From: Phyto melanocephala
Taxonomy: Eukaryota; Arthropoda; Insecta; Diptera; Rhinophoridae
Assembly: GCA_941918925.1 (NCBI GenBank)
Contig: OW799234.1
Coordinates: forward strand, 13,220,501 to 13,284,500
DNA length: 64,000 bases
Reading direction: 5' to 3'
Below the pieces are notes generated by a model that was not told the origin of the DNA, searched no databases, and saw only the letters and a list, made by a program, of their open reading frames with translations. A program made the position numbers and the translations under genes. Of the stretch, positions 36,398-47,888 are shown in pieces. How positions within the stretch are numbered: position 1 is the stretch's first letter; each line of letters begins with the position of its first letter.

Positions 36398-36578
36398 TAT
36401 TTGCGCTTAAAATCGTCGACTTCACTTTTATAAAACGCATATATCTCTGGGAGGGAACACTTTTGGGGCATGGGATCGGTCTCATTCGATGCTTAGATGT
36501 TGTCCACATCAAAAAAAAAAAGTGAAAGTGTTTTTTTTTATCCTTAGGTCCCTTTCTCTATGCGCCGTCACATATATA

Positions 36579-37876
36579 AAGAATGAGATCGATAAAACCC
36601 TAACACGAATAAAACGCAATAACTTTGAAACGAATTAATCCATTTTAATGAAAATGGCGTGGTTTAACAATAAAATAACAGTAAATTAAAATATTAATGC
36701 TTTTTGTAAAAATTCAGCTTTTTTTGATGAACTGTTTCACCTTTTCCGGAATTGAGACCATGAGGGTTTTGATGGTATCCTTAGTAACTTTATTGCTGGA
36801 ATAATACCATTTCTGGGAAAAATTTTTAGTAGTATTAGCAACTTGTTTTGTATCCTTCAGCACTCTTTTGACTAAAGCACAGTAACGTTCGATGGGCCTT
36901 AGTTCTGGACAATTAGGTGGATTTGCTTCTTTTGGCACTACCACTATATTATTTGTTTCATACCATTCTGCTGCAGATTTACTATAATGACACGACGCTA
37001 GGTCGGGCCAAAAATATGTTGACTTATTGTGTTTTCGTATGAATGGAAGCAACCTCTTCTGCAAGCACTCCTTGATGTAAATATCAGTGTTGATAGTCCC
37101 AGTAGTAATAAATTTACTACTTCTTTCTCCGCACGTGCATATAGCTTGCCAAACTAAGTACTTCTTTGGAAACTTTGTCTTTTTTTGGAACTTAAATTGG
37201 TCATCGACATTACCTCTTCCATCGGCCACATAATATCTTCGCCCTGGAAGCTGAGAAAAGTCGGCAAGAACGTAAGCCTCATCATCCATAATACAACACT
37301 CATATTTGTTGATAAAATTTCTAAGCAGTTCTTTGGCACGACTTTTTGCATTCAAGTTTTTCTTCGAATTTCTGTCTGGCACTTTCTGAATCTTGTAGGA
37401 CTTAAGGCCTTCATATCTTTTAACCTTCCTTACAAAAAAATCGGAACAGTTTGCTTTTAAGGCGGCTTTACGGTTTGAGAGGTTGGGATTTTGGTTTAGA
37501 AGACTAACAATCTTTGAAGCTAACTGTGGGTCAGTTATACCTTTTATAGCTCCACTTCCAGCTTTCCTTTTAATACTACGACGTTCGTTATACACTTTTA
37601 TCACACGCGAAACTGTTTGTCGTGACACCTTTATCTCATTTGCAATAGATTTGTAAGTACGACTGGGATTTTTTAAAAAAATTGTTATTATTTTTTCACG
37701 CACTTTTTCTTCGGAATCCATTTTCAAACAAACTAATAATCCGATTATGCTATTATTTTGTACACATAATTTGACAAGTTTTTAAATGCAAACTTGATCA
37801 TAAACAGTTATATTTTTTGTGCATGAAGAAAGGTGGAATTAAAAATTTGTGTTAACGTTTCACTGATCTCATTCTT
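36579..37876 (-). mobile_element. Intact DD37E (ITmD37E-type) transposon
   Basis: 1298 bp, flanked by TA (36577-36578, 37877-37878). The TIR AAGAATGAGATC..T.AAAC and its inverted partner GTTT.A..GATCTCATTCTT agree at most positions over about 30 bases. One uninterrupted transposase ORF lies inside. Size, TA target and gene layout match full-length Tc1/mariner-superfamily elements. It abuts the right end of a GGGACC MITE. Confidence 0.85.
36714..37727 (-). CDS. DD37E Tc1/mariner-superfamily transposase, full length
   Basis: 337 residues, close to the usual 330-350 for this superfamily. Residues about 10-60 form a helix-turn-helix (YKSIANEIKVSRQTVSRVIK), followed by a basic KRKAGSGAIKG linker and a second helical DNA-binding region to about 110. 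The catalytic triad is D149 (IMDDEAYV), D242 (FWPDLASCH) and E280 (NCPELRPIERYCA), with 37 residues between the last two. That is the DD37E spacing first described in mosquitoes. The protein should cut and paste its own element by binding the ~30-bp terminal repeats. The start at 37727 is the first Met; a second Met two codons on is equally possible. There are no frameshifts or stops, so the copy may be active. Two decayed relatives lie at 25210 and 29850. Confidence 0.88.
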   Translation of the reverse strand: MKMDSEEKVREKIITIFLKNPSRTYKSIANEIKVSRQTVSRVIKVYNERRSIKRKAGSGAIKGITDPQLASKIVSLLNQNPNLSNRKAALKANCSDFFVRKVKRYEGLKSYKIQKVPDRNSKKNLNAKSRAKELLRNFINKYECCIMDDEAYVLADFSQLPGRRYYVADGRGNVDDQFKFQKKTKFPKKYLVWQAICTCGERSSKFITTGTINTDIYIKECLQKRLLPFIRKHNKSTYFWPDLASCHYSKSAAEWYETNNIVVVPKEANPPNCPELRPIERYCALVKRVLKDTKQVANTTKNFSQKWYYSSNKVTKDTIKTLMVSIPEKVKQFIKKS

Positions 37877-37878
37877 TA

Positions 37879-39714
37879 GAAATATGTCCATAGATATTTT
37901 ATTCTTTATATCATCTGGCCAAAACACCCTTTGAATTATAAATGATGACGCTATCAATATGAAAATTCCTAGTAAATATTAACCTTATCAAGGTGTCAAT
38001 TGTTGTTCTGTAAAATTATACAATGAAAAGTATTTGAATATCAATTACTCTTCTTTATTTTCACCTTTTCAATGCGTCTTCATACAAAGCACCGATCACT
38101 GACTTCAAAATTGTTCGCATTAAAATCTTCAAAAAGCTCTAAAAACAGTTCTAAAATCGCCGAGTTGATAACGCTCGTTCTGTGTGAGTTGAAAAGTTCT
38201 CTGGTTTACGCACTGTCATCACACGTGTGTGAGTGTGATTAAACAAAACGAAGGAAAATGTGTTGCCATATGATTTGAAAATGTAGAAATTTAAGGAAAT
38301 TAATATTTGCATAATGACGCATGAAATATGTTGAAAACATGAAACTTGAATTTACTCTTGCAACATCTAACATCTTGCATTAATAAAATCTTGATAAATT
38401 GTCCAACTGCGGTTGTGCCTCTAAAAAAATCAAAGCAAAATAAAAGAAAACACTAATAATTGTATTAATTGTTGATTCGCGAAAACAAATTCAATTATAA
38501 GGAGGGCATTATACAATTAAAAATTTATTTCATTAATAAATAACTGATTTGTAAAATTTAGGAATAAATTAATTTAAATACGTATTAAGAAATTTTTAAC
38601 ATATATGTACATACATATGTACACACATGGTACAATTTTGACGATGTTTACGTTTTTTTTCTTATCAGTATCATTTTCTAGTGATAACACCAAACAAAAG
38701 ATGTAAACATCTTTGCAAATTGATGGTAGTTCACAAAAAAAAAGCTTCAATACCAAAAATCGCTTTTTGAATCGCTTACTTAGTGCTTACCTGCTTCCAA
38801 GAGTGTTTCTAGAAGCCACGATTTTTAAATATCGTAGGTGTCTTTTGCAATTTATAAACGCTAATTTCATCCCTATCAGGAACAGATTAAAAGGGAAAGC
38901 TGTAAGTAGCAGTGAGAAATTAAAAGAAAAATTACTATTGAAATAGTCTCCTTTTTTTCAACTCCTAATAAGCAGTACACAAGACTACTTCGTTGAGCTT
39001 TCATATGCAAACAATTTAAGCATTTCCGTGGATGGCATACAGTAAGGGAATGAAGTCTCCACTGCTTACCAAAATCGAAATTATTTTTGTGGAAGATGTA
39101 AAGTGTAAAAAGTCCTATTAACATCTTCTATGCCTTTGACAATGTACGCAACAAAATGTAAGAGTAAAAATAGATAAAATAAAGAAACGCTAATACCGTT
39201 TTATTATTATTTAAAATTTTTGCACTGATTTATTTTTCTTAATTTTAATGACTATTTGTTTTGAACTTCTGTCGGATTAACTTTGGAATTTTATTAGCAA
39301 ATTTAACAACTAGATAATCTACGAAATAAAGTTTAAAAAATTATTTTCAAATTGTTTCTACGGTCCACAAGTAACCTTTGGCGTAGTTATTTTTATCTTA
39401 CATACTATGTTAGTCACATTTATGTTTAAGGCCCATCAAGTTATAAGGCACATACAAATTTTAAGAATGAGCAGATTTCTGCTGTTAATGATTTTTATAC
39501 CCTTGCATCCTTATACTTATTTCATTTGTAGACTTATACTGTTGTTTTTTCCCTTCGTTATTTTTAAATAATTTATTTTTAACATTTGCCAACGTTTTTC
39601 GATTGATAGTTTTGGACAGTTATAAGGATTCATATTATTGCGGTATAACATCCAATTAATTACTAGACCAAAATTTTACTAAACGTTTGTGCTGTTTAAT
39701 AAACGGCAGTAATT
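37879..39714. other. AT-rich spacer, no gene assigned
   Basis: Moderately AT-rich. Small frames at 38713-38946 (+) and 38876-39124 (-) do not match a family I recognise and overlap each other. No splice-site framework or TIR pair is seen. Confidence 0.4.
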
Positions 39715-40799
39715 TTATACCCTATACAGTTAGTGTAAGGGTATAAATAGTTTTGTCATTCCGTGTGAAATTTCCACAATATTCATTTCCGACCCCACAA
39801 AGTTTATATTTTCTTAAAGCTTATGAATATGGAAGTCGATTAAGCATTATTCGTCTGTCCGTGTGTATGTTGAAATCAACTTTTTGAAGCCCCCCGACAT
39901 CGCCAAGACCCGTGTAAGCTATAAAAATATTAGAAATATTCGGGAGATGTTTGGTATTGGAAATTAGCATAATCGCCCCATAATTTTCTGAGATATGAGC
40001 AAATAAACCCGACTGTCTGTTTTTTCGCTTATTTTTACAACAAAAACTAAATTTTTTCAGCCCAAAGATAATTTATAGACACGGTTGTTACTATTTATAA
40101 ATTTCTTATGCCTCTGGAGATACTCATGAAAAATTTTGGACAAATCGATCACTAATCCGCAAAGTTATACGCAAAAATTATTTGAAAAAATATATATTTT
40201 TTTAAATATATGGAATTTTTTCAAACTCGTAAATAATTTTTGACCACGTAATGATACCAAATTATAATATCAAAAATTATTTCTAAGAAAACAAACACAT
40301 CGGTTTGAAACCAATTGAGATGTAAACACCAGAGTACAACTGCTTCGGTGTTAATAAACGGATATCGATATTTTTTAGTTTCTATACAACCGAGAGAGCC
40401 AATATGGGATTCAAATTAAAGGACTTGAGTATTAAAATATAGTTAGCTATGAAAAGAAAAAAACCAAGATGGCGTCCTAGATTAAAATATAGTAGTTACG
40501 CCTTTGTCCCCTCTAACCACCACAAAAATAGTATCAAATAAAAGGACTCGACCAGTACAATATACAAATTTTTTAACTCCAGCAATATGGGTATCAAATG
40601 AAAGAGCTTGACTAGGAGAATAAAAATAACTATATTAAAATTTAACATCAAAGATGGCGTCGAAAATAATTAAGAAAATGGCGTATTACAAGAAATATAA
40701 AATCTAGGTTTAGCTACGATGTGGTATTTATAGTTATGTACACGATGGTGACGGGTATTATCAGATTCATCACTGGCGAATGTGGCGTTCTTACTTGTT
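39715..40799 (+). mobile_element. HINE, long composite copy
   Basis: It begins TTATACCCTATACAG with a (GTCY) remnant near 39850. Its right half carries the CCAAGATGGCGTCC-type blocks of the divergent subfamily at 9083. It ends GACGGGTATTATCAGATTC and CTTACTTGTT. It therefore looks like a recombinant between two HINE subfamilies. The final TT is shared with the start of the next copy. Confidence 0.75.
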
Positions 40800-41499
40800 A
40801 TACCCTTCACCTGTGGTGCACAAGGGTATATATAGCTTTGTCATTCCGTTTGTAATTTCTACAATTTTCATTTCCGACCCCATAAAGTATATATTTTCTG
40901 AAAGCTTATGAATAGAGGAGTCGATTAAGCCCTGACCGTCTGTCCGTGTGTTGGTTGAAATCAACTTTTAGAAGCAACTATATGTTCCTCAGATCTGTAT
41001 ATGGTATCAATCTCTTGGAAATATCCAGGAATGAATCGCTATTGAAATTCAGCACAATCGCCCCATAACTTTCTGAGATATGAGCAAAAAACCACGACCA
41101 CCTCGTTTTTTTTCACAATTACAACAACAACATACATACATAGATACATGTAAAAAACATACCAAACAAAAAAAAAAATATTAAAAATAAGAAAAAAATA
41201 ATAAAAAAAACTACAAAAAAAAAAAATTTAAAAAATTTAAAAATAAATTTAAAAAAATTTTTTAAAAAAATTTAAAAAAAATATAAAAAAAAATAATAAA
41301 ATATAAATAATATATTAAATAAAATAAAATAAAATTTTTTTGGCTCAGCTGGGATTCGATGCCACATTTATTCTAACGTGTACATTTGTACGTATTTTAT
41401 ATGGGATGAATGGTGATACAAACATTTGTTATTGCATGACTACACGTTGTGAAGGGTATATAAGATTCGGCACGGCCGAATATAGCACTGTTACTTGTT
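40798..41499 (+). mobile_element. HINE, tandem neighbour
   Basis: It starts TTATACCCTTCACCTGTGG directly at the TT that ends the previous copy and finishes GTGAAGGGTATA, hairpin TTCGGCACGGCCGAA, TTACTTGTT. The poly(A)-rich centre spans 41165-41340. It is close to the copy at 52131-52854 by eye. Confidence 0.83.
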
Positions 41500-41844
41500 T
41501 TTTTTTGTCTTGATGAAATCTTAATGATGTCATAAATGAAATGAACTACATACATATGGCTTTCAATTTTATTTTTGTTTTAATATGGTGTATTTGTATC
41601 TTTGAACGTTTATGTTTGTTTTCAAATAAATGCTTCATTGCTCGTTTAAAATAATATTGTTCTTCTATTTTAACATTGTAGAACGTTTGCAATTGAATTA
41701 AATTTTTAAGCTTAATTTTCTTTCGACATTTCAAGATTATTTTAACTGAAATTAATTTATTTGCTTTTTTTTGCCAAAACTTCAATTTTTTTAACAATTA
41801 ACGGTAATCGTCTTGTCAAAAACAAATTTCTTCGCTTACATCCA

Positions 41845-41975
41845 GGGGGCAAATTACGGCATTCGAACGTGATCGAAATTTGAAAATTCTTATTAGAATC
41901 TCTATACCTAAAGCACAGCGAACTCGATCGTTCGAGTAAAATTTCGATTGATATCGAATGCTGTAATTCGGCCCC
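41845..41975. repeat. Short palindromic MITE-like repeat
   Basis: GGGGCAAATTACGGCATTCG at the left pairs with the inverted CGAATGCTGTAATTCGGCCC at the right; GATCGAAATTT continues the match inward. Total about 131 bp. The GGGGC terminus recalls Harbinger-like MITEs, but no clean 3-bp duplication was found. Confidence 0.55.
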
Positions 41976-42965
41976 AGATTTGTACTTTGTAAGCGGATCT
42001 TGTGTTTCTTTTCCTCATCCGGCAACGCTTTCTTACTGATGTTTGTATTTGTATTGTATTGCAATGCTGATGGCAAAATTTGTATATTATTTAATCCTTT
42101 TTATTTGTTGTATTTTAATTTGTTGATATTTTTTATTACGGGTGATAAATGTATTAGAGTAACAACAAAACAAAATACGCATTTTTTAATTTTTATAATT
42201 TTTCTTTTTACTCTAATAAACACAAGTACTTTGGCTTCAACTAATACTTGTCTATTTTAGCGTAATATATTTATTTACTCACCCATACATACGCCTAAAA
42301 AACGTAGAGAAACTGAAACAGTGTAGGAGAAAATAAAAAAAATATAACAAAACAAAAACAATGTCTACATGGCTTTTTTTACAATTTCAGTATATTTGTG
42401 CACTTATGAGAGTCAACATGTTTTGAAATTTAAATAAAATGTAAATTAAAATTGAAAAAGGCTCCAAAGATTATTGAAATTTAAAGAACAGAGTTAATAT
42501 TTTTGAAAGAAAGTGTTGTTTAATATAAAAATAGAGTTTTTTTTTACAAAAAGAGTGAAGTTTTATGAAATAAAAGGTTTAAAAAAGAAAAATAATTAAA
42601 AAAAAAAATTTCTTAATATGTACTTGAAGAATTTTTTCTTAATAAATATATATTTTTGTATGTCAAATTAAAAAAAACGAGGTTTTTTGTTTTTAATACC
42701 AGAGACACACACAAACAAAAAAATAAAATATTCCATATTATTAAAACAGAAGGCAAAAAACTAATTATAGAAATGTAGATGAGCAGATATTTGAAAACAA
42801 AACTAAACAAAAATAAAAAAATAAAAGAAAAAAACATACATATGCCTATAAAAAAATATAAAACAAAATTTAATATTAAAGAAAAACACCGCAAAATATA
42901 TAATCTAAGACTTTATCACTTAAAAAATAAATATGATTTTTGAATATGAGTTATTAAATTAAAAA

Positions 42966-43012
<47 letters not shown>

Positions 43013-44233
43013 AAATAAAAAAAAAAGTATATAAAAATAATAAAATTTTTTATAAAAACACAAATATTTCGTAAAATTTTTTAACAAAAAATCAATTATT
43101 TTGTTTTTAAGAAAACAATGGTTTTTATTAAAGCATTTTCATATTAAACTTTTAAAAGTTGCCTTAATAATTAAAAAATAAATAATATATATTTAAATGC
43201 AACATTTGTTTTTCTTTGCAAACGATAGTATAACGAACACACACAAAATTTAAACATGTAATCAATTTAAAAAAAATAATATCAGTCAATTGATTTAAAC
43301 TGCCCACACCATTGACTACGTTAGCACTGTCGTGTGTCATCTGACACCTAAGTCCCATAAACGGATTAAAAAAAAAAATAATGATCAATTTTTGTTTTAA
43401 AATGTGTCGTTGCAAATAATTGCATTTACATTGTATATCTTAATAAAAATTTCTTAAATTAACAATTTCTTTGTTGGTTGACATGACAGTTCAAAACATA
43501 AAAAACATCTGGCAACCTTTTTAAATTAACCCATTATTTACAATGGAATATAACAGTGCAAATAAGATCAAATGTTATAAATGCTATAATTCAGAAGAGA
43601 ACAAACTAAAAAACATTAAAATTATTAGAAGTTCAAACCACATTTTATTCTCAAATTACAGGGCGAATAATAAAAGACGTCATATGTTTAAAATTAAGAC
43701 AAATAAAAAAATATATTTGAATAGTTTTGTTTATTTTTGCTTAAAAGGTTAACTAAAATTTGTTTAGAATGAGTTGTTAAATTTTTTTTTAAAAATATTT
43801 AAAAAAAACTCAAGTAATCAAAAACAAAAAAATTAAAAAAACACATTGTGCAAACTAAAAAAATTTTTTTTAGTTTCAAAAATTATTTTATAAATTTTTT
43901 ATAACAAAATTAAATATTTTAGCAGTTGTCCTGTTTATACAGACATTTAGAAAAATCTATGTGACTTAATTAACGATAAATTTTCATCAATGAAGAAAAG
44001 AAAGAAAAGTGTTAACTATTAAACAAAATAAAAGTAATAAAAAAAAAACAAAAGAAAAACTTAACACACAACAACAATAAAACTGAAAAAAGAAAAATTA
44101 AAAAAATCTAACGTGCTTGATTTAAGCCAATTAACAAAACAATAATTATAGAAAAAAACAAAACTGTTTTGAAAAACAATAATAATAATAATAATAAATA
44201 AATAATAAAAAGAAACGATATAACAAACACCCG
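41976..44233. other. A-rich region upstream of host exon; possible 5' UTR/intron
   Basis: A-rich text dominates from 42300 to 44230, typical of fly 5' leader or upstream intron, but no promoter, start site or splice acceptor can be fixed. It contains an (AT)n microsatellite at 42974-43010. The 43543-43752 frame is A/K/N-rich and not convincing. Confidence 0.4.
42974..43010. repeat. (AT)n microsatellite
   Basis: About 18 uninterrupted AT units following an A-run. Confidence 0.95.
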
Positions 44234-45623
44234 ATGGCAACACTAGCAATAGAACAAATAAACGCCCACACCGCCATTACGTCGACGGCCACAGAACCTA
44301 TTAAAATTCCGCTTAACGACGAACGCTTCTCCACCCAATTATCTACCGGTTCGGCAGACAGTGCCTGTATTGTTAATAATGGCAACAATTCGTCGATGTT
44401 TTTGACCACTGTTAATGGTCAGCATAAAAAGGATTCCACACAATCTTTGAATATACGCAGTGCTTCTTTGAGTTTACATGGTACAGGTCATCCTAAGTCG
44501 CAATTGCAAAAATTGAAGCAACCAGCCTATAGGCAACTTTTATCACAAGACAGTGGCATTGATAATGATAGAGATTCGGCTATAGGCTCCCAACAACAGC
44601 TTAAGTCAGCTCAATGTTCTTCCTCTAGCAGTGAGTCCATAGGAGCCAATTCCTCTGGTGATTTATCACAATCTAAATATTCGGAGGACAATTTAGATAC
44701 AGAATCTTCCAGTGGATACTCGGGTAGCAATCATCAATTTGGAGCTACGCGGCGCATTAAGTACAAGTCTTGCAATAGTTCAACAACTTTAGGTTGTTTA
44801 GGTCTAGAAGATCGTATAGATGAAGTAGAGGATTTACACGATGATGATGACGAAGAGGATGAAGATGATGATGGAGAACAGGGCGAGGGCGAGGAGATGG
44901 AAGATAGAACTCCCGCCTCGGCTGATGAGGAAGAAGATGCCAATGACAGTGGCCTACAAATGTCCTTGAATTTTCACAATAATGCAAAAGAATTTAAACA
45001 TTCAACATCTTTACAAAACCCCGATAAACCTAGTCACGTTCCCAACTCTATTAAAACAGAAATTGTCACAGATATTAAAAAACTGATGCCCACTTCAGCT
45101 ACACAACTGCAGAAGAATTCACAAGTCTTAGCCACTGATGGCAACTATTATTTTCCTCTACTTGATATATCCGATGATCCCACTATCAATCCAAAACTTA
45201 TCAATAAGAAGGATGGTCTACAAGACTGTATGTATTATTTGGACGAATTTGGTAGTCCAAAATTACGTAAAAAATACGCCCGCAAACAGAAACAAAAAGA
45301 ACTCAAACAGCAGAGCAAAGCCCTAAAGAAGAAGGCTGAAGAATCTACCAAAAATCGCCAACAACAAACACAAAATGTTGAGGTGAAATCCAAAAATTCA
45401 TTAGAAACTAACTGTGATACTAAAGAAAATAGTAAAAGTAATTTAAGTTATGTTAAGAAGTCAGCTGATAATAGTTGTAAGTTGAAAGCCGAAAATGTAG
45501 GTGGTGGAGAAGCCGAAATTGCCAAAGTGATTGAAGAACAGCAGCAGCAGCAGCAAAATCAAATGCATACACAGTCCTGTGTTAGTTGGACAAAAGTTGT
45601 ACAGAAATTTAAAAACATAATAG
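44234..45623 (+). CDS. First coding exon of a host gene (partial, function uncertain)
   Basis: An open frame of 463 codons plus one base begins ATGGCAACACTAGC and runs into a 5' splice site. Composition and codon use are far less AT-biased than the surroundings, and the protein is non-repetitive. Visible features: QDSGIDNDRDSAIGS near residue 103, a Ser-rich stretch (about 120-170), an acidic run of D/E (about 200-237), a hydrophobic YYFPLLDISDDP block near 302, a MYYLDEFGSPKLRKKYARKQ block (about 331-350) leading into a Lys/Gln-rich probable coiled coil (to about 380), a short poly-Gln tract (about 437) and SWTKVVQKFKNI just before the splice site. No enzyme domain lies within the exon. The SW..VV..... 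tail before a further exon recalls the region preceding the kinase fold of inositol-trisphosphate 3-kinases. That identity is a guess. Codons after 45623 read through intron to a stop at 45731. Confidence 0.8.
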
Positions 45624-45629
45624 GTAAAT
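45620..45629 (+). promoter_or_regulatory. 5' splice site of the host exon
   Basis: ATAG|GTAAAT with cleavage after 45623, leaving a phase-1 codon. Downstream codons lose protein-like character within about 15 residues, consistent with intron. Confidence 0.7.
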
Positions 45630-46400
45630 TTCAATTAAATTCAGAACAATTTATATATATGACACAAGTGTCCTGTAATTATAAGAGAATTTTTTTTATC
45701 AAGTTTATCGTTTCTTATATATTTCTTTTCTAATAAATTTGCCTAAAAAAATCAAAATCAATAGGGCAGAGAATTTTTACAAGTTTATCGTTTATTTTGT
45801 TTTTTCTTTTGTTAATAAATATGCCTTAAATAAAAAAAAAAAACAAACTCCATAGGGCAACACTGAAAAACATTATTTTATGCATCAAATATATGTAAAC
45901 AAACCCATTTTTACACACTTACATATGTATGTATGTATAGGCGCACTCAAAATGGAGTTTCAAACGTTAAGTGGAGTATTTACAGCAACAACTAAGATAT
46001 GAATGTTATTGACTACAAATGCACTTACATATGTACATATCGTTTCAAAAACAAAACAAAAAATTAGGGCTGCCAGAACAAATTTAAGCTCTTATGAAAA
46101 CGGCATGCCATTTCCTTATTGTTGATAGCAAAAATTGAACAAATAAATAAAATAATAAAAAGCTTTAGTTAATTTTTGCATATTTTTAAAAGGAAAATGT
46201 TTAGTAATAAGTGTTTTATTTTTGTGTTTAATTTTGTTTACAAACCTTTGATAAGCATAAAAATTGTTCAAATATAAGGATTAGTTAAAAAGAATTAACA
46301 AATGTAGTTAAACAGCTTTAATAGCCATCTGTAGACTTTGTTTGGCGTAAAAAATTGTTTAAACTTAGTCTTTATCTCTTTTAAAACAATTTACTTAATA
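45630..46400 (+). other. Start of the presumed long intron
   Basis: AT-rich, with no exon. A GGCAACACTG word lies at 45856. Confidence 0.5.
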
Positions 46401-46440
46401 ATATTTCTTATTTTCTCTTATTCTATTTTTAGGTAAGTTT
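46401..46440 (+). promoter_or_regulatory. Candidate recursive (ratchet) splice site
   Basis: A pyrimidine-rich tract (TTTTCTCTTATTCTATTTTT, 46411-46430) runs into AG at 46431-46432. This is directly followed by GTAAGTTTTT from 46433, giving a 3' splice site fused to a consensus 5' splice site with a zero-length exon. CTTAATA at about 46394 can serve as branch point. It lies 809 bp downstream of the host 5' splice site on the same strand. This matches the ratchet-point architecture known from long Drosophila introns. If instead the exon continued, translation in phase would stop after about eight codons. Confidence 0.55.
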
Positions 46441-46833
46441 TTAAGTGTTTTATTATGACGTTCTTATGGTTAGACGGATGATAACAATAGAGCTTTTTTA
46501 AAAGGTAAAGTGCTTTTAAAGTGATAATCTGTTATCTTATTGTATGTATTATTTACACAAAAAAGTTTGCAATTGAAAAAGTTAAGAAAACCATAAAAAG
46601 ATTTACCAATACCCTTATTCTGAATTTATAATAAAAAAAAAAATGTAAAAAATTAAACATTCAAAATTTTGTATATTAGATATGGCACTTAAGTGAAATT
46701 TGCTAGTACTTTAGCTACCGTAATAAAGTTCAATATATAAGGCTTTTCAAGTCAATTCAATAGTTAAAAATAAAATAACTTTTCAATTTTTATTTTATAT
46801 TGGAAGGAATTGCAAATGATTTCATAAATAATA

Positions 46834-47704
46834 TCGGGTGTCCCAACTAGAACTCAATTTTTAAATTTGGCGCCATTCGAAGTGTCATTGTTTGACATTT
46901 GAACAATTGTTATTGTTTGTACAGTACAGTAGAAGGTACGAGGTCAGTAAAAATGGAGCGCTACACGAATGAACAACGCATTCTCATTGTGAAATTGTTT
47001 TACCAAAATGGTGAAAGTTTTGCGGCTACAGTTCGCAATTTGCGATCAATTTGGGGTCACAATAATGCTCCAACTATAAAGAGATTAATGGATAAATGTG
47101 CCGAAACTGGGTCTGTTAGTGATGTAAAGACAACAACGCGCCTTCGACCAGGTCGATCGACCGAAAATGTCGCAGCTGTACGTGATGATGTCGCTCAAAC
47201 TCCATCCACCTCAATTCGACACCGAGCTCAGCAAATTGGTGTCTCCAAAGTTTTTTCTTGCCTAGAATTGAAGAAATGAATTTGGAGGGCATGTGGTTTC
47301 AACAAGATGCTGCATCAGTCATTTCCCGGTCGTGTTATTTCGCGTTTTGGAGACCAGAATTGGCCGCCTAGATTGTGTGATTTAACACCTTTAGATTTTT
47401 TTCTTTGGGGTTTTTTGAAGTCGATGGTTTACGCGAATAAGCCGACGACGACTCAAGCCTTAAAAGAGGAAATTGGACACTGCATTAATGAAATACCGCA
47501 GCATTTATGCAAAAAGGTCATTGAAAATTTCATTAAAAGATCGCGTGTGTGCCAGCAAAGCCGCGGCGGCCATCTGCACGATATATTGTTCCATACATAA
47601 CCTCATTCTGTCTACTTTACGATATAATAAAGTTTCACGATTTTTCTTTAAATATCTGTGTTTTATTTAAAATTTAAAAATTGCGTTCTAGTTGGGACAC
47701 CCGA
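46834..47704 (+). mobile_element. DD41D mariner deletion derivative F
   Basis: Ends TCGGGTGTCCCAACTAGAAC and the inverted GTTCTAGTTGGGACACCCGA are exact over 20 bases and continue with AATTTTTAAATTT, flanked by TA (46832-46833, 47705-47706). The 871-bp element keeps the N-terminal frame 46953-47279 (MERYTNEQRILIVKLFYQNG, APTIKRLMDKC, RPGRSTENVAAVRDDVA, SIRHRAQQIGVS: both helix-turn-helices). In another frame, 47307-47600, it keeps the C-terminus (FPGRVISRFGDQNWPPR, CDLTPLDFFLWGF, RGGHLHDILF). The segment with the first two aspartates is deleted. It is complementary to the copy at 35479, which keeps the core but lacks the N-terminus. Confidence 0.88.
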
Positions 47705-47888
47705 TATAAAGCTATGAGTTATTACATTTATTTACGTTTCTAAATTTCTTAGTTTTTTTTCCATAAAATTTATAATGAAGAGGTTATTAAATTCATTTAT
47801 ATACAGAGTTTATTCAAATTCATTTATTATTAGTTTCCTGTATTTAAGACAAATTTCCAAATATTTATACAATGTAAAGTAATCAAAT

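Larger units (their letters stand above)
35269..36576. mobile_element. GGGACC-family MITE, copy 2, split by a mariner
   Basis: The left end CATATGTGACAGCGCATAG and right end CTATGCGCCGTCACATAT are inverted repeats, continuing inward as AGAAAGGGACCTAAGG. The DD41D derivative at 35479-36397 has inserted at a TA in its centre, next to the third internal GGGACC motif. Without it the MITE is about 390 bp and matches copy 1 in reverse orientation. Its right end abuts the DD37E element. Confidence 0.75.

Noticed and set aside
38713..39124. Overlapping frames on both strands, one with CHPRKCLNCL
   Set aside because: No family recognised, no splice context or element ends; the two frames overlap and neither shows protein-like composition over its full length.
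44734..44987. Minus-strand ORFs opposite the host exon
   Set aside because: They are low-complexity Ser or His/Pro frames generated by the antisense of the Asp/Glu-rich codons.
43499..45872. hAT element between CATCTGGCAACC and GGCAACACTG sharing AAAAACAT flanks
   Set aside because: The left motif is in the wrong orientation for a hAT terminus and the block would span the host exon; the flank match is probably chance in A-rich DNA.
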